A DNA stretch of 64,000 bases from Neckera pumila (Eukaryota > Streptophyta > Bryopsida > Hypnales > Neckeraceae). The stretch is taken from assembly GCA_963969595.1 (NCBI GenBank), contig OZ018411.1:5024501-5088500 (forward strand), in the 5' to 3' direction. Positions 22,771 through 33,081 of this stretch are shown piece by piece. Below the pieces are notes generated by a model. That model was not told where the DNA came from. It saw nothing but the letters and a program-made list of their open reading frames with translations, and made no database searches. Within the stretch, counting starts at the first letter, position 1. Every line of letters starts with the position of its first letter. The translations under genes were made by a program, and so were the position numbers.

Positions 22771-24233
22771 TTGGTCGAAGAAGAAGTAGTAACAGCTATG
22801 TTAAGAACTAAACATGGAGAATTTCAAAGTTTTGAACATTGTGCCTCCAAGGCCAATAGAATTATCCAAGACATTGTCAGGGAGATTGCAAAGTTTGCCT
22901 ATTCCCACTTGGAAGAATACAATGCTACCATTCAGCATCTTATTGTGCAATAGTTTTGGGGCCACAGTTACATGAAAGACATGATTCCACAATTCCTTAA
23001 TAACTTAGAAGCTATCAAATTGCAGCATAATGTTGTTTCTAGTGTGAAAGAGGATATGAGAGAACATTTGGTTGGTGTGAAACCATCAAAGATTGTTATG
23101 GCTAAGGATATCTTGTGCACCTTTGCTTCATTTTCAGTGACCAGGAGTGGAAGAGGTTTGGCTGCTGTGTTGGGAATGGATGCGGGGTGGATGGCTTGTT
23201 TTGGATGGAACAAAAGATGCTTTTTAGCTACATAATCGTAGAAAAATTTGTAGCGATTCGCTTGCAGAGAATGTCAAGGCCGCAATGGAGCATTGTTGGA
23301 CTAATGAAACCATAGTGTCTCCAAATCGGAAGGATATTGTTAGTTTTCATAAAGGTCTAAGACAATGGGTTTCGCATCCAACACATTTCCTTCAGTGCTC
23401 ACAGGTATGGTCGTATAATTACTTGTATTTCTTGCTACTGTAATGTGATGCATGTTGCTGTGCTTAAGATGTGTTTACGATATATTGTTGTTGTTGTTGT
23501 GCATGGAACTTCTATGTTGGAAGCAGTGTGCTTTAGCCACTTTTGAGTGGGCTAAGAGGGTTTAGGATTTTGTGCTTACAATGCTATTAGTATGTTCAAT
23601 GCTTTTAACCTACTTGTGTGTTGAAGGTGGTGTGGTTCAGATACTTAGAACCATTTGTTGCTTGTCCTCATAGTGTTAGCACACAAATGCTTTTGCTGCT
23701 ATGCTGAAGGTGCTGTGTTGCTTGTGCTTAGGGTGCTTCAACTATATTCCTTGCTTTTGTCTTGCTTTTGTATTGAAAGTGGTGTGCTTCAGATACTTAG
23801 AATCATTTGTTGCTTTTGCTTGTAATGAATGTTTGCACATGAATCATGTTGCTATTGTTGTGCTGAAGTGGTGTGCTAGGGTGCTTATGGTGCTGGATTG
23901 CTTGTGCTTAGGGTGCTTTCACTTTGTCCTACTTTGTACTGAAGGTGGCATGCTTAAGGTACTTAGAACCAGGTATTGCTTTTGCTTGCTGTGAATGTCA
24001 GCACATGAATGCTTTTGCTATTGTTGTGATTTTGTTGATTTGTGTTCACTAGTGTGCAGCTCAAATTTTATATATCTTTCAAGGCTAGGAACCTTGACCT
24101 CATTTGTAGCTTGACTTCTTTTGAGAACCTTAAGCCCTGGTGGGTCAAGCTGCTGAGAATGTGGAACACCTGCTTCTGTCGATACCACCAAGAGTGGATG
24201 ATTGCTCTCGACATTATGAAGACCAATAGATAA
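22771..24233 (+). pseudogene. Decayed two-exon coding relic of unrecognised, possibly transposase-like, family
   Basis: A coding trace runs from 22771 to a good donor at 23404. It resumes at about 24055 and ends near 24233. The first part (residues MVEEEVV to HLIVQ) is separated by one TAG (22954) from a same-frame continuation (MKDMIPQFLNN to SRGLAAVLGMD). The frame shifts at least twice after that. The last stretch before the donor has VSPNRKDIVSFHKGLRQWV, and the second exon has ENLKPWWVKLLRMWNTCFCRYH, a conserved-looking aromatic and cysteine block. I have the impression of a repeated protein family of unknown role in non-seed plants, but I cannot name it. Confidence 0.4.
23575..24030 (+). 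repeat. Degenerate 150-170 bp tandem repeat inside the intron of the relic
   Basis: Three units are anchored by TACTTAGAA (near 23642, 23793 and 23960). Each contains TTGCTTGTGCTTAGGGTGCTT or a variant and CACATGAATGCTTTTGCT or a variant. They expand the intron between the two parts of the 22771-24233 relic. Confidence 0.6.
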
Positions 24234-24692
24234 GGAATTCATTCAAATTATTTGTGTGATTGTGTGATGCTTTGTAGTGGCTTAGAGTGTGGTGAAGGTT
24301 TGGATAGTATATATAAAACTCATCTTCAAGTGTATGAGAGGTTGATTCCTCTAAGGTACATTGGAGGCAAAATTGGTCCTTGGAGGCAAGAGCCTTGTAT
24401 TGGATGACTATACACAAAGAGAGGAATCTTTCACCTTGAAAGTGCACAAGTTACCTTTCAAGTGACAGAAAAGATGCCACATGTGCATGCTCCATAGTCC
24501 ATAAGCACTCAAAGGTTCTTTTAATAGATTTGTGTTGATTCAGTTTTTGGACAACTCTCGAACCAACAACTGAATATGTCAATTCTCTATTGATTAGGAT
24601 ATGTAATTCTACTGGCGTGTTTTTGAGACATTTAAAAGCTCCCAATTTCTTATTTAGGACTTGAAGATTTTTTTTCTTTTTAAACTTGTAAT
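24234..24692. other. Intergenic, no gene recognised
   Basis: Nothing recognisable between the coding relic and the next TTAA-type element. Confidence 0.4.
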
Positions 24693-24696
24693 TTGA

Positions 24697-25913
24697 CCCC
24701 TAAAGGCCCAAAGGCCTTTTTTCAACCAAAAAACATCCAAAACTGCCATTTTTATAGCAAAGAGTAAAAAAAGTTGAAAAAAGTTTATTTTGCACATCTA
24801 ACTGAAGGATCTTACACCTTATTAATATAAAAATGTTTGGAAAAATTTCAAATTTTTTGACAGCATAGGTTGTAAGATATTTCCATTTAAAGTGAAAAAA
24901 ACAAAATTTTTAGTACATTGCGGGATTAGATTTTATAACTTTGAACATTTTTATCTTAAATTTTTTGCACTATAGAGTTTTGAGCTTTAAATCATAGTAG
25001 AGAATTGAGTTGAGAGTCTAGGGAAAAAAACTTAAAAAAAACTTAACTTTCATTATTAAAAAGATTGTTAAGTAGAAGTAGGATGTCACATTTAACTACT
25101 TTTGCACTTTGGAAAGTCCAGAATTAAAAACGATATTCAACAAAAAAAAAAATTGATCATCAAGAGATAGTGCAAAACATCAAAAGATCTATCCAAAACA
25201 TCCAGAGATCTGTACAAATATCCAGAGATCTATACAAACATCGTGGGATCCTACGATGTTATCATTGTGAGATCCCACAATGTTATCATCTTGAGATCCC
25301 ACAATGTTATCATCGTGAGATCCTACGATGTTTTGTCCAAGATTCATTGAATAGTCCAAAAGTAGTTAAATGTGGCATTAAATATGAGATGAAAGGAAAA
25401 TCCAAAATATTAATATCCTTTATATGGAATTATATGGAATTATAAAGCACTAATCCCAATGGTTTGATTGTTCTAGCAAAAGAAATAAACCTTGTGGAAT
25501 TTTTTTTTTTGAAAAATTGTAAAAATGGCATTTAGAAATGAATCCTATAAGTTAATTTTTTTCAAAAAGATGCTCTAAGTGCCCGAAAAACAAGATTGTC
25601 CATAACTTTCTCATAAAAAAACCAAATGAAATGAATCAAAACTTTCTAGATAGACAAAAATATAATCTATAAGAAAAAATGAAATTAATAAAAATTGCAA
25701 ATTTTTTTTTGCTGCCCTTCGTCCTTTGTTATGAGCTTATTTGGGCATAATTTTTTTTTCCCGGGCACCGATTGAAAAATGAATTGTATTCCTTCAAAGC
25801 TTAGTGGTTTTTCTATCTTCAAAAAAGTTTTGGAAAATCATGATAAAAATTTAGCCCATAGATACCTGCTCGAAATCCCATTTGTCCCCCAAGGAACAAT
25901 GGGCTTTTAGGGG
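24697..25913 (+). mobile_element. TTAA-flanked piggyBac-like element, copy B, with nested insertion
   Basis: The left end CCCCTAAAGGCCCAAAGG is preceded by TTGA (a one-base change from TTAA). The right end ..CTTTTAGGGG is followed by TTAA at 25914-25917. Its length of 1217 bp becomes about 925 bp once the 292-bp nested element at 25085-25376 is removed, matching copies A, C and D. Non-coding. Confidence 0.75.
25085..25376. mobile_element. Nested 292-bp palindromic MITE
   Basis: Perfect 18-bp inverted ends CACATTTAACTACTTTTG lie in opposite orientation at the two borders. The interior has short tandem units centred on GATC palindromes (for example ATCGTGGGATCCTACGAT). It interrupts copy B where copies C and D run on. 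The target duplication is not clear, so the superfamily is unassigned. Confidence 0.7.
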
Positions 25914-25917
25914 TTAA

Positions 25918-27241
25918 AGTAGATAAAAGTATATAAATCTTCTGCCCAAAAATGGTGTTCTATAAAGAATCCCATGCCATTAATTCAACGAGAAATTTAA
26001 TTTGCCAAGATTCCCTCATTTATAGAAGATTTTTGCATCTACGATAGTTCAAGGAGATAGCCAATTTGGATCTCCGTTCGTCAATTGTGCCAGGTGCGGA
26101 AGCGCACCTAAACATCTTTTGTGAGGCTCCCTAAGAGGTCCCATGATAATTCCCGGCATCTTCCAACTTGTAGAAGAACCTCTTCTAAGCGGTCAACCAT
26201 TCTAATCTCCAATGAAAATTTCTTGTAAATTACCCTGGTTGTGGTAAAATCTCACTAAAAATTAGGATAGCTTATTTTATGTTAATAATTAGGATAGATT
26301 ATTTTATATTAATTTCACGACATTCTAATATCCAAACCGGCAAGATTTATTGGGAATTAATCACGTGGTGGGTTCCCCATGACATTAATCGGCATTTAGA
26401 GGGCATACAACGGCGAAACAAAGCCAACAAGGAGTCTTTTCCTACTTCTTTGCATCTACCAAAGATCCCAGGCTAATTAGTTTTCTCAAAATAAGAGACC
26501 TCTAAGATTTAGGAATTTATCACAACTTGGTTTTTTATCTAGCCTAGCCTACGATGAAATTTTGGCCTTGGTATGGAGGATATGGGGATCTAGACTAAAT
26601 ACGGTAATATAGAGCCAACAGCACAACGTTTGACATTTGGAGTTGATCTTCAAAAGTTAGGATATTGGTCCAATATAGGTGGTTTATAAGCTAAATTTAG
26701 GATTAGGATGAAAATCTTTGAGAAAGAGGATGAAAATCCAAGTTGATAAGGTTACTAGAAAGAATTTAGGGGGGGCAGTGGGCCCTTGAAAACCTATATA
26801 AGGGCCCCATCTTCCTCTCTAATATCACCCCTATACTATGGGTCTGTGGGTCCAAGTTATTTTGGATATTTTGGCATTTGAAGCAAAAAACCTCTACGGT
26901 ATTTTGGAATACTTTTGGCTCCATTGTTGTTGTATTTCAAGCTTTGGAGGTCCTTCTATCTTGCCTTTGTGTACTCCTTGTATACGCTTGTTGTGAGTCA
27001 AGAGCCATTTTATCCTTTGTGTGTCCGTCATTTATCTTTGTAAGCTAACTTGTGTAGTTTTAGGAATCTTTTTGGGCTCTTGCACTAACCCTAGAGTAAT
27101 CCCTTACCACACCTTGGCGATGCCACTTTGGAGTACCTTTAGTGTGTGAGTTTCTTTTTTGTATTACTAGGTTGCTTTAACTTATTTGTTTTCTTTCTTA
27201 AGTGTTTTTACCTTCTTCTAACGTTTCCCTTGTTGAATGGA
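25918..27241. other. Intergenic, no gene recognised
   Basis: AT-rich DNA with no supported coding region. A TATATAAGGGCCCC stretch near 26795 resembles a promoter or LTR boundary, but no paired LTR was found. Confidence 0.4.
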
Positions 27242-27258
27242 CCCCCCCCCCCCCCCCC
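27242..27258. repeat. Poly(C) run at the truncated edge of copy E
   Basis: Seventeen consecutive C residues abut the broken end of the half element at 27259-27557. Confidence 0.9.
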
Positions 27259-27557
27259 GAGACGATGAATTTTAGAATTTTTAGAATTTTTTCCATAATA
27301 ATCTGACCTTGTGAAGTATAGCTGCTAGGTTTTTTGCAGGGCCCAAACAGGACTTTTGCAACTTCAAACGCTAATATCTTCCACTCTATGTGATGGAAAT
27401 TTCTGAAATTTTTTCCGCACATTCTCAAACCAGAGTACTACAAGATCCTATGGTTACATGTGTCTAAATATGATCTTTTTCAAAAATTTGGTACTTATTC
27501 TAAAAATGGCAACTTTGGAGCATTTTTGGTGAGAACATAGTCAAGGAATTTTAGGGG
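27259..27557 (-). mobile_element. TTAA-type piggyBac-like element, half copy E
   Basis: The end reads ATTTTAGGGG followed by TTAA (27558-27561). The adjoining 260 bp match the 5' part of the family in minus orientation: CACATTCTCA, AAGATCCTATGGTTACATGTG and AAATGGCAACTTT. It is truncated at the poly(C) run. Confidence 0.65.
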
Positions 27558-27677
27558 TTAATGACTGAACAATGCCTCCAATGGGCGAGGGTTGATTTAT
27601 TCAACGCCCTGTTTTAAAGGATTGGTTTAAAAGGATTTGGCCACTATGCTTCAACAATATGTTTAAAGCTCACTACT

Positions 27678-27699
27678 TGTTGAAGAACATGTACATATT
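27678..27699 (+). repeat. Orphan 22-bp LTR tip in opposite orientation
   Basis: TGTTGAAGAACATGTACATA and two further bases equal the outer start of the Copia LTR (the reverse complement of the end of 38152-38407). Here they lie in plus orientation, directly abutting the minus-strand LTR at 27700. Confidence 0.7.
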
Positions 27700-27955
27700 T
27701 ATTGAGATTACAATGTAGTGAATGGAAGAAAGGATTTACTTAGATGGTAGGAAGATACAAACACCCATGAGTGGGCTGATCTTATACTAGAAGTCTTTCA
27801 CTAGTTATCCACAAACCATGTGGGATAACTAAACACTATGGGCTGCCTTTGACTATGAGCAATACCCAATGAACTCTAACACTAGCTAAGTGTCTAATGC
27901 TACTCCTAGGACTGAATGTACATGGTCTAAACTAATATGTACATGTTCTTCAACA
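27700..27955 (-). repeat. Copia LTR a (3' LTR of copy 2)
   Basis: 256 bp, minus-strand TGTTGAAGAACATG to CTCAATA. A purine-rich tract (AGAGTGGGAG on the minus strand) directly precedes it, as expected for the polypurine tract. The pol frame runs into the LTR. Confidence 0.88.
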
Positions 27956-29664
27956 CTCCCACTCTGAGAGTGGTCAAAGGCTCGAAGGCCCATCTTTGCA
28001 ATCAAGGTGTGGTGTTGTGGCTTCCCAAGGGCCTTGGTCAGCACATCAGCAACCATAGCTTGGGTAGGCACATACTTGAGCTCAATCACCTCATCCTCCA
28101 CTCGTTCACGAATGAAATGGTGTTGCACATCAATGTGCTTCGTCCGAGAGTGGTGGGTGGGATTCTTGGCCAAAGCAATGGCACCTTGGTTGTCACACAA
28201 AATTTGTGTACTCCCCTCTTGGACAAGGCCAACATCAACCAAGAGTTGCCTTAGCCAAATGGCCTCCTTCGTGCATTGGCTCATGGCCATGTACTCCGCC
28301 TCCGTTGTAGAAAGAGCTATGGTGGGCTGCCTCTTGGAATTCCATGTAATGGCACCCAATCCAAGCATAAACATGTAGCCGGTTGTGGATCTCCTATCCC
28401 CTTCATCACCGGCCCAATCCGCATCACAAAAGCCATGCAAGGTCACATGGGCACCTCCAAGTTGCAACTTCAGACCAAGTGTGCCTTGAAGGTACCTCAT
28501 CACTCTCTTGACCGCTGCCCAATGCTTGGGGCCATACTTGGACATGTGTTGACTCACAACACTCACCGGAAATGCCAAATCAGGCCTTGTGGCTACCATG
28601 GCATACATCAAACAACCCACCGCTGCCTTGTAAGGCACACCTTGCATTTCAGCCCTCACCTCTTCAAACTCTTCATCGGTGAGCTTGGGCAACTTCTCAT
28701 GAGTGTCAAGGGGTGTACCTATGGCTTTGCACTCCTCCATGTTGAATCGCTTGAGAATCTCTTCAAGATACTTGCGTTGGCTCATGGTGATGGTGCGGGC
28801 AGCCCTATCCCTCTTGAACTCCACTCCAAGGCAATAGCTCAACTCTCCAAGATCCGTCATCTCATACTCCATCTTGAGCATAGTCTTCACTTCAAGCATC
28901 TTGGTCATACTACTTGCAAGGATGATGAGATCATCCACATATAAGATCACAATCACCAAATGCTCACAACTTTGCATGATGTACAAAGAGTGATCCGCAT
29001 GGCCTCTTTGGAAGCCCTTCCTTGCAAACATGGCATCCATATCTCGATACCATACTCTCCCCGATTGCTTCAATCCGGGGAGTGCCTTCTTCAACTTGCA
29101 CTTGAGATGCTCTTGGCCTTCCTCCACAAAGCCTTGGGGCTGATCCATGTAGATGACCTCCTCTAACTTGGGATTGAGAAACGCCGTCTTCACATCCATT
29201 TGGTGCATCTCCAAGTCCATGGCTGCCCCAATCGTCACAACGCACCGAATGGTGCTAAACTTGGCAACGGGGGCATATCTCTCATTGAAGTCCACACCTT
29301 CCACTTGAGAAAACCCCCTAGCAACCAACCTTGCTTTGTACCTCACAATGTGACCCAAAGCATCCCTTTTGGTGGAGAACACCCACTTACAACCCACACT
29401 TGATCTCTTGGGAGGAAGGGGTGCAAGCTCCCATGTCCCTTTGGCAATGAGGGCCTTGTACTCCTCTTCCATGGCCAACTCCCACTTGCTTGCATCTTCG
29501 CAACACAACACCTCTCCAAGTGTGGATGGATCTCCAAGGAAAGCCACATTGGCTTGTTTTTCTTGTTGTGGAGGAAGAATGTGATTCAACCACCAATCTC
29601 CAAGGGGCTTCCGGGTCCTTGTGGGATAACGGGGCTCCTCCATAGATTGATCTTGCTCTTCCAA
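27886..29664 (-). CDS. Copia reverse transcriptase-RNase H, copy 2 (intact domain)
   Basis: A 592-codon frame covers the connection region and the RT and RNase H of the pol polyprotein. It opens with PRYPTRTRKPLGDWW, then KWVFSTKRDALG and ARLVARGFSQVEGVDF at the RT start. The catalytic YVDD box follows in VILYVDDLIILASS. RNase H residues are TEAEYMAMSQ and CDNQGAIALA, and the C-terminal ADVLTKAL is conserved. RT and RNase H copy the RNA into DNA in the virus-like particle. The frame is shifted relative to the upstream integrase frame, with a 79-bp overlap (29586-29664), so it needs frameshifting or is disconnected by a one-base change. The C-terminus lies inside LTR a. Confidence 0.9.
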   Translation of the reverse strand: MEEQDQSMEEPRYPTRTRKPLGDWWLNHILPPQQEKQANVAFLGDPSTLGEVLCCEDASKWELAMEEEYKALIAKGTWELAPLPPKRSSVGCKWVFSTKRDALGHIVRYKARLVARGFSQVEGVDFNERYAPVAKFSTIRCVVTIGAAMDLEMHQMDVKTAFLNPKLEEVIYMDQPQGFVEEGQEHLKCKLKKALPGLKQSGRVWYRDMDAMFARKGFQRGHADHSLYIMQSCEHLVIVILYVDDLIILASSMTKMLEVKTMLKMEYEMTDLGELSYCLGVEFKRDRAARTITMSQRKYLEEILKRFNMEECKAIGTPLDTHEKLPKLTDEEFEEVRAEMQGVPYKAAVGCLMYAMVATRPDLAFPVSVVSQHMSKYGPKHWAAVKRVMRYLQGTLGLKLQLGGAHVTLHGFCDADWAGDEGDRRSTTGYMFMLGLGAITWNSKRQPTIALSTTEAEYMAMSQCTKEAIWLRQLLVDVGLVQEGSTQILCDNQGAIALAKNPTHHSRTKHIDVQHHFIRERVEDEVIELKYVPTQAMVADVLTKALGKPQHHTLIAKMGLRAFDHSQSGSVEEHVHISLDHVHSVLGVALDT

Positions 29665-31109
29665 GGACTGATCATGCTCTTTCTCCCTTGATGAAGTGCT
29701 TGGAGAAGGGGCCGCTTTACTTGGGGTGTGGCCACCTTCTTCTTGGGCTCAACGAAGTCTTCATCTTCCCCTCCTTGCTCTTCATCTCCTTCATCTTCAA
29801 TGTGCACTCTTGGAGTTGTGCCCACCTTTTGGGCTGGTCCTCCACTTCTCCCACTTGGGCTCATCTCCAAGAGCTTGGGATCAGCTCCTCCATCCTCCAA
29901 GAAGGTCACATCTCGACTCTTGATGATGGCCTTGCTCTCCACACACATGAGCCTATACGCCTTGGTTCCTTCACAATAACCAAAGAAAAGACACTTGATG
30001 CCCTTGGCATCCAACTTGGTCCTCTTGGCACTTGGGACAAATGCATAAGCAATGCACCCGAAGATGCGCATGTGAGACACATTGGGCCTAGTCCCACTCC
30101 AAGCTTCTTGGGGTGTCTTGCTTGTCAAGGCTTGTGTGGGGCACCAGTTCCTTGTATAAACCGCATTCGACACCGCCTCCCCCCAAAGCTCAAGCTTAAA
30201 ACCTTGGGCATGAATCATGGACCTTGCCATCTCCACAATGGTGCAATTAGCACGCTCCGCCACACCGTTTTGTTGAGGAGTGTAAGGGGCTGATGTATGG
30301 TGCTCAATGCCATGGGCCTTCAAGTACTCCTCAAAGGCCTTGGACACATACTCCCCTCCATTATCCGATCGCAGCACCTTCACCTTGCACTCGGATTGGG
30401 CCTCCACAAGGGCCTTCCAAGTCTCAAAACGCCCAAACACCTCACTCTTGCACTTCAGCATATACACCCAAATCTTGCGATAGAAATCATCAATGAAGGT
30501 CAAAAAGTACCTTGCTCCTCCTATGGTTGTGGTCTTCATGGGCCCGCACACATCCGAATGCACAAGCTCCAATGGCTTGGTGGCCCGGGTTGCTCCATCC
30601 TTGGGGAAGGGTTGCCTTGCTTGTTTGCCCTCAATGCACCCCTTGCACACCCTAGAACTCCAATCATGCTTGCAAGAAGAGAGGTTCAGCCCCTTCACGA
30701 TGTGTTGGAGGCTCTTCATGCTCTTCACATTCAAGTGCCCAAGCCTCCTAGGCCAAAGCTCCACAAGGTCTTCATGGACTGATCCTTGGGCAACACAAGC
30801 CACGGAAGTGCCATTCACCTTGGTGAAATGGAGGTTGTACAAATTGCCCTCACGAGGGGCTGATGCAATCACAACTCCACTTGGTGCCCTCACAATACCC
30901 CCCACCGTGTTGAATTGCACTTTCAAACCTCCCAAAGACAAGTTGCTCACCGAAAGCAAGTTGGCATGCAACTTGGGGACATGGAGTGCCTCCCGGATTT
31001 GGATCCTCTTGGTCTCTCCCTTCACTTGCACCTCCACTAGGATCTCCCCCATGCCAAGGGTCTCCACCATGCCATTGTCTCCCAAATAAATCTTCTTCCC
31101 CGAAATGGG
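29586..31109 (-). CDS. Copia protease end, pre-integrase and integrase, copy 2
   Basis: An open frame directly after the UAG at 31110-31112; the first ATG is at 31085, giving 499 codons. The pre-integrase zinc region has the His pair and CKGC. The integrase core has the D-D-E triad in HSDVCGP, LRSDNGGEY and NGVAERAN. It ends in an acidic linker (GDEEQGGEDEDFVEPKKK) followed by frameshifted residues. The enzyme inserts cDNA into the genome. The catalytic residues are intact, but expression would need passage of the UAG, and fusion to RT needs a frame change near 29730. Confidence 0.88.
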   Translation of the reverse strand, partial: PISGKKIYLGDNGMVETLGMGEILVEVQVKGETKRIQIREALHVPKLHANLLSVSNLSLGGLKVQFNTVGGIVRAPSGVVIASAPREGNLYNLHFTKVNGTSVACVAQGSVHEDLVELWPRRLGHLNVKSMKSLQHIVKGLNLSSCKHDWSSRVCKGCIEGKQARQPFPKDGATRATKPLELVHSDVCGPMKTTTIGGARYFLTFIDDFYRKIWVYMLKCKSEVFGRFETWKALVEAQSECKVKVLRSDNGGEYVSKAFEEYLKAHGIEHHTSAPYTPQQNGVAERANCTIVEMARSMIHAQGFKLELWGEAVSNAVYTRNWCPTQALTSKTPQEAWSGTRPNVSHMRIFGCIAYAFVPSAKRTKLDAKGIKCLFFGYCEGTKAYRLMCVESKAIIKSRDVTFLEDGGADPKLLEMSPSGRSGGPAQKVGTTPRVHIEDEGDEEQGGEDEDFVEPKKKVATPQVKRPLLQALHQGRKSMISPWKSKINLWRSPVIPQGPGSPLEIGG

Positions 31110-31112
31110 CTA

Positions 31113-31879
31113 ATAGGTGTGGAAGGCATCTCGATCGCTGGTCATATGTTGAATGGCCCCCGAGTCCACAATCCAAGTGAACATGTTGGCCTTCTCCCCT
31201 CCTCCATGGGTGGCAAAGGCAAACTCCTCCTCTTCTTCCCCTTTGGAAGCTTGGTGTGCACTCTCCTTGTCTTTGGCTTGGCTGCTCCTACAATGCTTGG
31301 CAATGTGGCCCGCTTCGTTACACTTGAAGCACGTCCTTGTCTCCTTGAACGCCTTGGTGTTGCCTCCTTTGCCAAATCTTCAGACAAGGGTTGATCCCTC
31401 CCCTTGGGACTCATTCTCCTTGCGCTTGGTCATCTCATGCATCAAGCGGGCGATCACAAACTCCATGGTCAGCTCCTTGGTGGGCCTTGTCTCCAATGCG
31501 GTGATGAGGAACTCATAAGATGGTGGCAAGCTCTCCAACAAGGTCATCAGCACATCCCCATCCGTCACGGGGGCCTCCAAACAAGCCAACTCATCCGCAA
31601 GAGCCTTGATCTTGTTGACATGATGCAACATGTCATCCTCTTCTTGCATCTTGCTAGTGAAGAACTTGCGTCGAAGAAAGAGGATGTTGGAGAGGCTCTT
31701 GGTCTCGTGGATGTTGCAAAGGGTGGTCCATGCTTGGGCTGGTCCCTTGCAATGTCGAATGTGAGCAATTTGGCGATCCACAAGGTTGATGGCAATGAGA
31801 GCAAGGCCTTCCTCTCCTTCCTCTCAAAGGCCTTCTTGGTCTTTGGATCCGCATCTTCACTTGGAGGTTCCTCACTCCC
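31113..31879 (-). pseudogene. Copia gag-protease, copy 2, broken
   Basis: The gag frame is truncated at its N-terminus where LTR b begins (31880), so the start and first 50 or so residues are missing. A one-base deletion near 31803 shifts the frame in the KKAFERKE region. A TGA at 31380-31382 replaces a Ser codon just before the zinc knuckle. The protease motif DSGA is intact. Like the other copies it ends at UAG (31110-31112). Confidence 0.85.
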
Positions 31880-33081
31880 TGTTGAGATGTAGTGAATGGA
31901 AGAAAGGCTTTTCTTAGATGGTAGGAAGATACAAAGACCCATGAGTGGGCTGATTTTATAGTAGAAGCCTTCACTATAAGAAATTGGCCATTTTGGTGAT
32001 GTTTGAAAAAACGTCGTATGATGTCCGGTTTGACATGTTTGAGAGTGAACGTAGATGTCACCTAGAATCGCGTCATAGAGAACAAGCAAAAATCGTCTGG
32101 TGTTTTCAAAAAACGTGCCAATTTCTGGCTTGTTTTTTTCTAACGTCCTACAAAACAGGGTCTTCCAATCTTACAAAATGAAAGCACGTGGAGGCCACAT
32201 AGGCATAATTCTCATCTACGCAGGGCCACGTAGGCAACTTTTTCCTCCAGCCCATTTTTTTCATCTACCCATTTTTCTTCATCCAACCCATTTTTCATCC
32301 AATCTATTTTTCATCCAAACCATTTTTTTCATCCAATCCATTTTTCAAAAACTAATTAGTCAACAGAAATTAGTCAATAAAATTATGCAATAAAAAAAAG
32401 TAGAATCCACCAAGAATTTAAAAAAAACTTACCATTTATCATCAAATTTATCTTGATAACATATTTACGTGAAAATGAAGATTTCCAGCGTCATATTTGT
32501 ACCCATTCTTTGTCGATGCTGACACAAACAATATGGGATAATTAGCCTACGTTGTCTCAGATGTCCAGTCCGACATCCAACTTGTTGTTCCAAACATTTG
32601 GCCCGAGGTTCATCCATCCATTTTTAACTTTTTTTCTAAAATATGCCACGTAGCTGCCCTTTCCCAAGTCTACTTGCTGATGTGGCAGCTTCTGTTGTAT
32701 GCGACGTTATATAAAATCATGGCCACGTTGCAGTCGACATCATCACAAACGTAGCCATCTACAATGACATAGTCGCGTATTTTGCAAAACACTTACACAT
32801 TTCTGCAAAACACGTACATGTTTCTGGAAAACATGTATCTGCTTTTTAGAACATCTGATGTTTGAAAAGACATGACGCATTTTTGACTAAACGTCGCCAA
32901 AAACAGGCTCTTCTTATAGAGCATTCATAGTTATCCACAAACCATGTGGGATAACTAAACACTATGGGCTGACTTTGACTATGAGCATTATCCAAGGGAA
33001 TCTAAGTCTATTTAAGTGACTAATGCTACTCCTAGGGCTGAATGTATATGGTCTACACTAACATGTACATGTTCTTCAACA
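31880..33081 (-). repeat. Copia LTR b, shared by copies 2 and 3, split by an insertion
   Basis: About 249 bp of LTR once the insertion 31972-32921 and its 3-bp duplication are removed. The minus-strand ends are TGTTGAAGAACATG and CATCTCAACA. It keeps the canonical CA end, unlike LTRs a and c. A six-base deletion relative to LTR a lies near its left end. Confidence 0.85.
31972..32921. mobile_element. CACTA-type non-autonomous DNA transposon inside LTR b
   Basis: 950 bp. The left end is CACTATAAGAAATTGGCC. The right end in reverse complement is CTCTATAAGAAGAGCC, with imperfect inverted similarity for about 33 bp through GATGTTT or GACGTTT. The flanks CTT and CAT fit a 3-bp target duplication with one change, judged against intact LTRs. 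Subterminal ACGTCG-like motifs recur. No transposase is encoded. Confidence 0.8.

Noticed and set aside
27242..27258. Poly(C) run as a biological signal
   Set aside because: It lies at a truncation edge and could be an assembly or slippage effect; noted only as a feature.
27937..31518. Many long plus-strand open frames opposite the Copia genes (also 33042-37331)
   Set aside because: They are antisense shadows of gag, integrase and RT: no domains, and they follow the codon pattern of the minus-strand genes.
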